DNA from: CAVTPU01 sp963736695
GTDB lineage: Bacteria; Actinomycetota; Actinomycetes; Mycobacteriales; Micromonosporaceae
Direction: 5' to 3'
Length of the DNA: 64,000 nt
NCBI GenBank assembly: GCA_963736695.1
Contig: CAVTPU010000001.1
Coordinates: 372,001-436,000 of the forward strand
Made by a program: the position numbers and the translations under genes. Shown in pieces: positions 52,242 through 59,401 of this stretch (within the stretch, counting starts at the first letter, position 1; each line of letters starts with the position of its first letter). The notes beneath the pieces are model-generated. The model had not been told where the DNA came from. It searched no databases and saw only the letters and a program-made list of their open reading frames with translations.

Positions 52242-54190
52242 TGGTGGGTGTGCGGCACACCGCCGACGCCGACGCTCCGGAGGCGACTGCGGACGACCGG
52301 GATCGTCGGCCCGCACCCGCGACGATCGCCCTCGTCGGCAACCCCAATGTCGGCAAATCGTCGCTGTTCAACGCGCTCACCGGAGCCCGACGAGCGGCGG
52401 TGGGCAACTGGCCCGGCAGCAGCGTCGAGGTGGCCAGCGGTCAGTGGCGGCTGGCGGACAGGTCCGTGCGGCTCATCGACCTGCCGGGCACCTACAGTCT
52501 CGACCCGATATCCCCCGACGAGGCGCTCACCCGCGATCTGCTGGTCGGCGCCGACCCGGTCGCCCGACCCGACGTGGTCGTCGTGGTCGTCAGCGCCGCC
52601 GACTTGATCCGCACCCTCTATCTCGCCCACCAGATTCGAGAGACCCCGAACCGGGTCGTTGTCGCGGTGAGCATGGGTGACGTCGCGCGCCGACGGGGGA
52701 CGACAGTCGACGTGGCCGGGCTCTCTCGAGCCATGACCGCCCCGACGGTCGCCGTCGACGGCCGGCGTGGCGTGACAGCGGACCTGGTCGAAGCGGTGGG
52801 ACGCGCGCTCGCCGCACCCATGCCGCCGCCGCTGCCCGCGCCCCAGGAGCACGACGATGCGCTGGCCGCGGCAGACTGGCGATTCACCCGGGTCACGCGG
52901 ATGGTCGAGGCGACCACCGTGAACGGCGAGCGGGCCACGACGCCGTGGTCGGATCGCATCGACCGTGTGGCTATCTCTCCCGTCGTCGGACCCATGATGT
53001 TCCTCGCGGTGATGTGGTTGGTGTTTCAGCTCACCACCCGCTTGGCGGCACCCCTTCAGACCCTCATCGACCGACTGGTCTCCGGACCCGTCTCCGACGG
53101 CGCCCGCTGGCTGTCGCGATCCGTCGGGCTCGGTGGCACGTGGGTCGAACACCTGCTGGTCGACGGCGTGATCGCCGGAGTCGGCATGCTGCTCAGCTTC
53201 GCCCCCGTCATGGCGATAATGTTCGCGCTTCTCGCACTGTTGGAGGACAGCGGATATCTCGCACGGGCGGCGGTCGTCGCCGACCGACTCACCCGGGTGT
53301 TGAACCTGCCGGGGCGGGCGTTCCTGCCACTGGTCGTGGGATTCGGATGCAACGTGCCGGCAGTCGCCGCCACCAGGATCCTCCCGAACGCCCGACACCG
53401 GCTGCTCACCGTGCTGCTCGTGCCGTTCACGTCATGCACCGCCCGCCTGGCGGTCTATGTTCTCGTCGCCACCGCGTTCTTCGGACCACATGCGGGAAAC
53501 GTCGTCTTCGGCATGTATCTGGTCTCCATCGCGATGCTTGTCGCCGGCGGGGCGCTGCTGCGCGCCACCGTGCTGCGCACGATGGACAACGAAGACCTGC
53601 TCATCGACCTGCCGAGATATCAGGTTCCGCATATTCGCCTTCTCATCGCCTCGACGTGGACCCGCGTGGCCGCGTTTCTGCGGACGGCGGGAAGCGTCAT
53701 CGTCGCCGCCGTTGTGGTGGTCTGGGCGCTGTCGGCGATTCCGGTGGGTGCGTCCGACCGGCCCGGCACCGATGTGGAGCACAGCCTGTTCGGCCAGATC
53801 GCCGCGACCACCGCACCCGCATTCACTCCGGCCGGGTTCGGTGACTGGCACACGACCGGCGCGTTGCTCGTCGGCTTCGTCGCCAAAGAGGCGGTCGTCT
53901 CATCCTGGGCTCAGACCTACGCCACCGAAAAACCCGATAACGTACGCCGTCCCGGCGCACTGGGCGAGTCGTTGCGCGCCGACTTCGCCCGCTCGTCCGG
54001 AGGCCACACCACCGCCGCGGTCCTGGCCTTCCTGGTGTTCCTCCTGGGATACACCCCATGCGTCGCCACGCTCGCCGCCCAATATCGGGAAGTGGGTCCG
54101 CGCTGGACGCTGCTCGGTTTCGGCTTCCAACTCGCTTTCGCGTGGACGGTGGCGGTGGCGGTGTTCCAGATCGGACGGTTGGTGACGTGA
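52241..54190 (+). CDS. feoB: ferrous iron transporter B
   Basis: This 649-residue protein has an N-terminal G domain (G1 ALVGNPNVGKSSLFN, G3 DLPGTYSL) and a polytopic membrane part with paired gate motifs (SPVVGPMMFLAVMW, GFGCNVPAVAATRIL, VPFTSCTARLAVYV). The G4 motif is VSMGD rather than NxMD, a variation. The length is shorter than E. coli FeoB (773) but normal for actinobacteria. It is coupled with feoA and feoC by overlapping codons. Confidence 0.95.
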   Translation: MVGVRHTADADAPEATADDRDRRPAPATIALVGNPNVGKSSLFNALTGARRAAVGNWPGSSVEVASGQWRLADRSVRLIDLPGTYSLDPISPDEALTRDLLVGADPVARPDVVVVVVSAADLIRTLYLAHQIRETPNRVVVAVSMGDVARRRGTTVDVAGLSRAMTAPTVAVDGRRGVTADLVEAVGRALAAPMPPPLPAPQEHDDALAAADWRFTRVTRMVEATTVNGERATTPWSDRIDRVAISPVVGPMMFLAVMWLVFQLTTRLAAPLQTLIDRLVSGPVSDGARWLSRSVGLGGTWVEHLLVDGVIAGVGMLLSFAPVMAIMFALLALLEDSGYLARAAVVADRLTRVLNLPGRAFLPLVVGFGCNVPAVAATRILPNARHRLLTVLLVPFTSCTARLAVYVLVATAFFGPHAGNVVFGMYLVSIAMLVAGGALLRATVLRTMDNEDLLIDLPRYQVPHIRLLIASTWTRVAAFLRTAGSVIVAAVVVVWALSAIPVGASDRPGTDVEHSLFGQIAATTAPAFTPAGFGDWHTTGALLVGFVAKEAVVSSWAQTYATEKPDNVRRPGALGESLRADFARSSGGHTTAAVLAFLVFLLGYTPCVATLAAQYREVGPRWTLLGFGFQLAFAWTVAVAVFQIGRLVT

Positions 54191-54501
54191 CCTCGCCACT
54201 GCGCCGAGTGTTGGCCGAGATCTCGGCCGGGGCCGCGAGCCTCGCGGAGGTCGCCGCGCGCACCGGACTCGAACGTGCCGTCGTCGAAGCGGCCGCCGAA
54301 CACCTCGTGCGGTTGGGCGAAGTCGAGCCGATCACGGCGTCGTCAGCGTGTGGCGTGGGGGCGACGTGCGGCGGCGCAGCGATGTGCGGCGGTGGGGCGA
54401 CGTGCGTCGCCTGCCCGGCGTCCGGACGCCTCGGCGGAACGCAGACCGGCGCCCCTCGTGGCCGGGCGGTCCCAGTCTGGTTGCGTGTCCGCGCGCACTG
54501 A
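54187..54501 (+). CDS. feoC: FeoC-like winged-helix protein with Cys-rich tail
   Basis: This 104-residue protein starts at GTG 54187, overlapping the feoB stop by four bases. Residues 1-50 form a winged-helix-like region (VLAEISAGAASLAEVAARTGL, then EHLVRLGEVEPI). A Gly-rich Cys region follows with the spacing Cx5Cx5Cx5Cx2C, one Cys more than the four of known FeoC proteins that bind an iron-sulfur cluster or sense oxygen. The last 25 residues are basic and look disordered. Regulation of FeoB stability or activity is the likely role. Confidence 0.78.
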   Translation: MTSPLRRVLAEISAGAASLAEVAARTGLERAVVEAAAEHLVRLGEVEPITASSACGVGATCGGAAMCGGGATCVACPASGRLGGTQTGAPRGRAVPVWLRVRAH

Positions 54502-54636
54502 CCGAGGCCCGCAACAGGCCGGCGCCGGACCTCAGCCGCGACACGTCCCTCGACAGAATTCACCGCGCGGATATATCGGGTTCTCGACGGCACGGCAGTC
54601 ATGCCGACCTGTCGGGAGGATGTCGGCCATGTCTGT

Positions 54637-54642
54637 TACCGT
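54637..54642 (+). promoter_or_regulatory. -10-like box of STM4015-like copy 8
   Basis: TACCGT in CTGTTACCGTCG, 44 bases before the ATG. Confidence 0.4.
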
Positions 54643-54686
54643 CGCCCGGTCGTCCGGTTGCACCGACTGAGCGCGAAGGAGCTGTG

Positions 54687-55640
54687 ATGGGCGAGGCGTT
54701 CCACGACTTGCCAGTTGTCGAGTTCGAGGTCGGAATGGATATGACCGGCATCGACCCGAGCGCGGTGGCGTGGCGCGTCGACGCACGCGATCCGGAAGAC
54801 GATGACTACGAAGAAGACGATGACTACGAAATTGACGAAGATGGCTTTTATCGTCGACTCGAAGAACTAGTCGCGGCGCCATGGGCAGGCGACATCACGG
54901 CGCTGATGGTCGGCGACTGGGGCGCTGCTGAAGGCGGCATCGCCCCGATCGACGAACTGGTGGCGGCAGCCGACCGGCTGACCGAACTCACAGGACTTTA
55001 CCTGGGCGACATCGACAAAGGACAGAGTGAAATCTCCTGGATCCATCTGGGCGACGTCTGTGCTGTCCCACGCGCCTATCCTCGGCTTCGACGGCTATGG
55101 GTGCGGGGCATCCAACCCGACTTCGACCACGGAACCTATCCGGTGCTGGAAGACCTCCGACTTGAATCTGCGGGCATACCCTCGTCCACGGTGCACGCAA
55201 TCGGCGAGTCCTCATTCCCCGCAATGACCTCCCTCGAACTATGGCTCGGCGTCGAACGCTGGGGCGGCGACGCGACCGTCGACGACCTCGCGCCGATCCT
55301 CGCCGGAACCCGACTACCCGCCCTCACCACACTGGGACTGCGCAACTCGGAGATCACCGACCAGATCGCCGCAACCCTCGCCGGAGCACCCATCGTCGCA
55401 CAACTGTCCACGTTAGACCTATCCCTGGGAATGTTGTCGGACACCGGCGCCGCGGCACTCCTCGCCGGCCAACCACTCACCCACCTGACAAAACTCAACC
55501 TAAGCCACCACTACCTCAGCGAAGACATGATGCAACGACTCCGCGACGAACTCGAACCACACGGAGTCGACGTCGACCTCTCCCGGGTGAAGAAAGCCGA
55601 CACCGACCCGGAAGACCGCTATGTCGCCGAGAAGGAATGA
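54687..55640 (+). CDS. STM4015-family protein, copy 8
   Basis: This 317-residue protein of the FEVGMD subgroup is the first of the second group. It lies 5 kb downstream of the cassette and on its own promoter. ATG 54687 follows AAGGAG. After the N-terminal block it has a very acidic stretch created by an 18-base tandem duplication (54795-54830, EDDDYE twice). Leucine-rich units follow. The tail EDRYVAEKE is preceded by RVKKAD, more basic than in other copies. A TTA codon is at 55413-55415. Confidence 0.9.
   Translation: MGEAFHDLPVVEFEVGMDMTGIDPSAVAWRVDARDPEDDDYEEDDDYEIDEDGFYRRLEELVAAPWAGDITALMVGDWGAAEGGIAPIDELVAAADRLTELTGLYLGDIDKGQSEISWIHLGDVCAVPRAYPRLRRLWVRGIQPDFDHGTYPVLEDLRLESAGIPSSTVHAIGESSFPAMTSLELWLGVERWGGDATVDDLAPILAGTRLPALTTLGLRNSEITDQIAATLAGAPIVAQLSTLDLSLGMLSDTGAAALLAGQPLTHLTKLNLSHHYLSEDMMQRLRDELEPHGVDVDLSRVKKADTDPEDRYVAEKE
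54795..54830 (+). repeat. 18-bp perfect tandem duplication in copy 8
   Basis: GAAGACGATGACTACGAA twice in frame, giving an extended acidic segment; copies 3 and 10 have a single related unit. Confidence 0.9.
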
Positions 55641-55667
55641 TCAACGAAGCCAACGCTCGCCGTGACA
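55638..55667 (+). repeat. trailer repeat after copy 8
   Basis: TGATCAACGAAGCC and following CGCTCGCCG, starting at the stop codon; the same element follows copies 9, 10 and the orphan 3' end. Confidence 0.75.
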
Positions 55668-55717
55668 CTTCGCCGCCTCACCGTTTCAACGCTTCGATGC
55701 ATGTCTGTCGTCTCTGT

Positions 55718-55723
55718 TACGGT
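55718..55723 (+). promoter_or_regulatory. -10-like box of STM4015-like copy 9
   Basis: TACGGT in CTGTTACGGTCG, 37 bases before the ATG. Confidence 0.4.
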
Positions 55724-55760
55724 CGTCCCGGTTGCACGGACAGAGAGCGAAGGAGCTGTG

Positions 55761-56669
55761 ATGGCCGCGACGTTCCACGACCTCCCGATCGTCGAGTTCG
55801 AGGTCGGAATGGATATGACCGGCATCGACCCGAGCGCGGTGGCGTGGCGCGTCGACGCAATTAACCGAGACAAACTTGATCATCGACTCGCGGAACTCAT
55901 CGGACAGCCATGGGCTGGCGATATCACCGCCCTAGCGATCGGAAACTGTTATGCCGCTGCGGGAGAATCCGCACCGATCGCCGAACTGGTGGCGGCAGCC
56001 GACCGGCTGACCAGGCTCACAGGACTTTACCTGGGCGGCATCGACCAGGAACAGAGTGACATCTCCTTGATCCAACTGGGCGACGTCCAAAAGATTCCAC
56101 GCGCCTATCCTCGGCTTCGACGACTGTGGGTGCGGGGCATCGAACCCGACTTCGAGCTGGGAACCTATCCGGTGCTGGAAGACCTCCGACTCGAGTCCGC
56201 GGGCATACCCTCGTCCACGGTGCGAGCAGTCGGCGAGTCCTCATTTCCCGCACTCACCCACCTCGAACTGTGGCTCGGAGTCAACGACAACGGCGGCGAC
56301 ACAACCGTCGACGACCTCACCCCGATCCTCGCCGGAACCCGACTGCCCGCCCTCACCTCACTGGGGCTGTGCAACTCGGAGATCGCCGACCAGATCGCCG
56401 CAGCCCTCGCCGGAGCACCCATCGTCGCACAACTGTCCACACTAGACCTGTCTATGGGAATGTTGTCGGACACCGGTGCCGCGGCACTGATCACCGGCCA
56501 ACCACTCACCCACCTGACAAGACTCGACCTGAGCCACCACTTCCTCAGCGAAGAGATGATGCGACGACTCCGCGACGAACTCGAACCACACGGAGTCGAC
56601 GTCGACTTCTTCTGGGCAGAAGGGGCCGATATCGCCCAAGAGGATCGCTATGTCGCCGTGCAGGAGTGA
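55761..56669 (+). CDS. STM4015-family protein, copy 9
   Basis: This is the shortest paralogue, 302 residues. It lacks the acidic insert (VDAINRDKLDHRL instead). N-terminal FHDLPIVEFEVGMD and SAVAWRVD are otherwise intact. The middle segment near residue 70 (GNCYAAAGESAPI) is unlike its neighbours, and the 3' part carries FFWAEGAD before the tail EDRYVAVQE. ATG 55761 sits behind AAGGAG as in copy 8, and the 20 bases before it are the same as before copy 8. Confidence 0.9.
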   Translation: MAATFHDLPIVEFEVGMDMTGIDPSAVAWRVDAINRDKLDHRLAELIGQPWAGDITALAIGNCYAAAGESAPIAELVAAADRLTRLTGLYLGGIDQEQSDISLIQLGDVQKIPRAYPRLRRLWVRGIEPDFELGTYPVLEDLRLESAGIPSSTVRAVGESSFPALTHLELWLGVNDNGGDTTVDDLTPILAGTRLPALTSLGLCNSEIADQIAAALAGAPIVAQLSTLDLSMGMLSDTGAAALITGQPLTHLTRLDLSHHFLSEEMMRRLRDELEPHGVDVDFFWAEGADIAQEDRYVAVQE

Positions 56670-56697
56670 TCAACGAAGCCGCCGCTCGCCGCCGTGA
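56667..56697 (+). repeat. trailer repeat after copy 9
   Basis: Same element as at 55638, with GCCGCCGCTCGCCG in its second half. Confidence 0.75.
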
Positions 56698-56741
56698 CAC
56701 TTCGTCGCCTCACCGTTTCGACGCATGTCGGCCGTCGCTGT

Positions 56742-56747
56742 TACGGT
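56742..56747 (+). promoter_or_regulatory. -10-like box of STM4015-like copy 10
   Basis: TACGGT in CTGTTACGGTCG, 27 bases before the ATG. Confidence 0.4.
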
Positions 56748-56774
56748 CGCGCGGGTCGAGCATGAGGAGACGCG

Positions 56775-57710
56775 ATGAGCAAAACGTTCCACGACTTGCC
56801 AGTCGTCGAGTTCGAGGTCGGAATGGATATCACCGGCATCGACCCGAGCGCGGTGGCCTGGCGTATCGACGCACACGATCCGAAATACGATGACTACGAA
56901 ATTGACCGAGATAGCTTTGATCGTCGACTCGACGAACTAGTCGCGGCGCCATGGGCCGGCGACATCACGGCGCTGATTGTCGGCGACTGGGGCGTGGGTG
57001 AAGGCGACATCGCCCCGATCGACGAACTGGTGGCGGCAGCCGACCGGCTAACCAGGCTCACGGGACTTTACCTGGGCGACATCGACAGAGGACAGAGTGA
57101 AATCTCCTGGATCGAACTGGACTACGTCTGTGCGATCCCACGCGCCTATCCTCAGCTTCGACAGCTATGGGTGCGGGGCGAGCGACCCGACTTCGAGCAC
57201 GGAACCTATCCGGTGCTGGAAGACCTCCGACTTGAGTCTGCGGGCATTCCCTCGTCCACGGTGCGAGCAGCCGGCGAGTCCTCATTTCCTGCACTCACGC
57301 ACCTGGAGCTGTGGCTCGGAGTCAATCGCCGAGGCGGCAACGCGACCGTCGACGACCTCGCACCGATCCTCGCCGGAACCCGACTGCCCGCCCTCACCAC
57401 ACTGGGACTGCGCAACTCGGAGATCGCCGACCAGATCGCCGCAGCCCTCGCCGGAGCACCCATCGTCGCACAACTATCCACACTAGACCTATCTATGGGA
57501 ATGTTGTCCGACACCGGCGCAGCCGCACTCCTCGCCGGCCAACCACTCACCCACCTGACAAGACTCAACCTAAGCCACCACTACCTCAGCGAAGACATGA
57601 TGCGCCGAGTGCGCGACGAACTCGAACCACACGGAGTCGACGTCGACCTCTCCTGGGCACGAGACCCCGGCATCGACCCAGAGGATCGCTATGTCGCCGT
57701 GCAGGAGTGA
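56775..57710 (+). CDS. STM4015-family protein, copy 10
   Basis: This 311-residue protein of the FEVGMD subgroup starts at ATG 56775 behind GAGGAG, a leader end that differs from copies 8 and 9. It has a single acidic unit (YDDYEIDRDSFDRRL), variable residues near the middle (VRGERPDFEHG), and SWARDPG before the tail EDRYVAVQE. Its TGA is part of a GTGA that could start the next frame, so it may be coupled with the unknown gene that follows. Confidence 0.9.
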   Translation: MSKTFHDLPVVEFEVGMDITGIDPSAVAWRIDAHDPKYDDYEIDRDSFDRRLDELVAAPWAGDITALIVGDWGVGEGDIAPIDELVAAADRLTRLTGLYLGDIDRGQSEISWIELDYVCAIPRAYPQLRQLWVRGERPDFEHGTYPVLEDLRLESAGIPSSTVRAAGESSFPALTHLELWLGVNRRGGNATVDDLAPILAGTRLPALTTLGLRNSEIADQIAAALAGAPIVAQLSTLDLSMGMLSDTGAAALLAGQPLTHLTRLNLSHHYLSEDMMRRVRDELEPHGVDVDLSWARDPGIDPEDRYVAVQE

Positions 57711-58465
57711 TCAACGAAGCCAACGCTCGCCGCGATGAACTGGTGACCGCCCGCGACACGTTGACCGCTCGGCTTTTAGGCGAGCACATCTCGGGTATTC
57801 TCCACCTGCAGAACATCTCGAAGACGATCCACTATCATCGTTGGATGCCGGAACGCGCTCGCATCTTCACACTATCGGAGAGTGTCGCCCGCGTATTGGC
57901 GGCCACCCCAGCGCTCACCGCCCGAGTGCACCGCTTTCTCCATGTCACAGGCGTCGAGGTGCCGCCATCAGGATTGTTCGTCGCACGGATGCCCGACGAT
58001 TCGTGGTCGACGGACGAGTTCTCGCCGGCTCCTCACCGCGATCCGGTGTTCGAGCTAATGAAGACGTGGGGGCCTGGGCGACCCGTCCAGGACTTCAGCC
58101 ACGCGATGAATCAGATCAGTTGGCTGTCGTCTGTGTGGCCGCCGCAGGCATGCCTTAGGTTTCTTCGCAGACTCGCCACACCCTCCCACCCGATCGCCTA
58201 TTACCACCAGATGGAGCGCGGCGACGACCTCTACTACGAGTTCAGTTGGTTGGCCGGCGACACGGAACACGTCACGGTGCGGCAAACCTTCCTCGTCGGC
58301 GACGGAGAAACGTCGGTGATGTTTCACCCCCATGGTTCCGAGCCCGCTCACCCCACATCGGCCCTGCTCGCGGCGTGGGCTCATATCGGCCTGAGCGCGA
58401 CAGCCCAGTTCTTCGATCCGGAGGATGGGATTCCCCAATCAGATTGGCCTGGAATCGACGTTTAA
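57707..58465 (+). CDS. unknown protein between copy 10 and an orphan copy end
   Basis: This frame of 252 codons runs from a GTG overlapping the copy 10 stop; ATG 57845 (206 codons) is the alternative start and covers the more protein-like part. It contains Trp- and His-rich segments (HAMNQISWLSSVWPP, PIAYYHQMERGDDLYYEF, VRQTFLVGDGETSVMFHP) and ends FFDPEDGIPQ. No membrane helix, no signal and no family I recognise. The flanks, trailer repeat on the left and a paralogue 3' end plus trailer on the right, suggest it replaced the body of an eleventh STM4015-like gene. Confidence 0.65.
   Translation: MINEANARRDELVTARDTLTARLLGEHISGILHLQNISKTIHYHRWMPERARIFTLSESVARVLAATPALTARVHRFLHVTGVEVPPSGLFVARMPDDSWSTDEFSPAPHRDPVFELMKTWGPGRPVQDFSHAMNQISWLSSVWPPQACLRFLRRLATPSHPIAYYHQMERGDDLYYEFSWLAGDTEHVTVRQTFLVGDGETSVMFHPHGSEPAHPTSALLAAWAHIGLSATAQFFDPEDGIPQSDWPGIDV
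57708..57737 (+). repeat. trailer repeat after copy 10
   Basis: Same element as at 55638, here read in the start of the following frame. Confidence 0.75.
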
Positions 58466-58466
58466 G

Positions 58467-58499
58467 CCGGAAGACCGCTATGTTGCCGCGCCGGAGTGA
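58467..58499 (+). pseudogene. orphan 3' end of an eleventh STM4015-like gene
   Basis: Eleven codons ending in TGA read PEDRYVAAPE, the C-terminal tail of this family, with no start or body in frame. It begins right after the stop of the unknown gene and is followed by the trailer repeat. Confidence 0.85.
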
Positions 58500-58526
58500 T
58501 CACCGAGGCCGCCGCTCGCCACAATG
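58497..58526 (+). repeat. trailer repeat after the orphan 3' end
   Basis: TGATCACCGAGGCC then GCCGCTCGCC, the fourth and most diverged example. Confidence 0.7.
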
Positions 58527-58586
58527 AACCGGTGACTGTGGATGGTCGTGAAGCCGCCGCTGGGGCTTTCGAGAAGGGAGACTGAC

Positions 58587-59339
58587 ATGGAGGCACTGGA
58601 CAAAGTCCGCTTGACTGCGGTCATCGACGTCTTCGATCTGCTCTTCGACGCCGTCGGTCCCGACCCAACCGACGGCGTCGAAGAGCGGGATTCTTGCTGG
58701 CGAGACGGGATTATCGCGGCGGGCTATCCGGCTCCGATCACCGCCGACTTCCCGGTAGTTCCGTGGCTGATCCGCGTGTCTGACCTGTGCGACTCAGCCG
58801 ATCCTCACGGACCAACCAATCTGACTGCGGTGGTGGTCGCCTCCCTGACCCGGCGATCCGACGCTGAGCCATCACTCATCGATCGGCTCCGTGATTCGGC
58901 GACTCAGGCGATGGCCGTGGACGAGATTCCCCCACTCGCCGGTGGTTATCTGCTGGAGAACGACAACAGGGTCCTCGCGGATCCGGGCTGTTGCGGTGAT
59001 CTGGACGACCTCGACGAATGGCTGACTGCGACCTTCCACGACCAGAGCGAGCCCGCGATCCTGTGGACCGGCCATCCCTGGCTGCTCGTGTCGGCCAACC
59101 TGGACGTTCTCAGTCTCACCCAGACGACAGAGACCAGGGCCACTCCCGAACGCGCCGTCGCCAGCGTCACGCGCGGCGCACTCATCGCCGCCGTCACCAC
59201 AGCCGAGAGGGAGCTGTCGGCGTTCGCCGCGACGCTGCGGGCGGCGTGCGTGCCGATTGTCGGCGAAGACGCGGCGACAGTCGTCACCGCCAGGCTGTTG
59301 GGCAAACCGGCGGGGTCACTGCGGCCTTTCACTGCATAG
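58587..59339 (+). CDS. hypothetical protein
   Basis: This 250-residue soluble protein starts at ATG 58587 behind AGAAGGGAG. It has an acidic N-terminal half (FDLLFDAVGPDPTDGVEERD), a central GCCGDLDDLDEWLTATFHDQ segment followed by LWTGHPWLLVSANLDVLSL, and a helical C-terminus (AERELSAFAATLRAACV). No enzyme motif or known domain is seen. Its layout loosely recalls small immunity-type proteins, but that is not enough for a call. It may be co-transcribed with the preceding gene. Confidence 0.75.
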   Translation: MEALDKVRLTAVIDVFDLLFDAVGPDPTDGVEERDSCWRDGIIAAGYPAPITADFPVVPWLIRVSDLCDSADPHGPTNLTAVVVASLTRRSDAEPSLIDRLRDSATQAMAVDEIPPLAGGYLLENDNRVLADPGCCGDLDDLDEWLTATFHDQSEPAILWTGHPWLLVSANLDVLSLTQTTETRATPERAVASVTRGALIAAVTTAERELSAFAATLRAACVPIVGEDAATVVTARLLGKPAGSLRPFTA

Positions 59340-59401
59340 ATACGCTCGGATCCTCGAACCGCCCTATGCCTGCAGATCTGGGGACTTCGCAGCCTCCCGC
59401 C

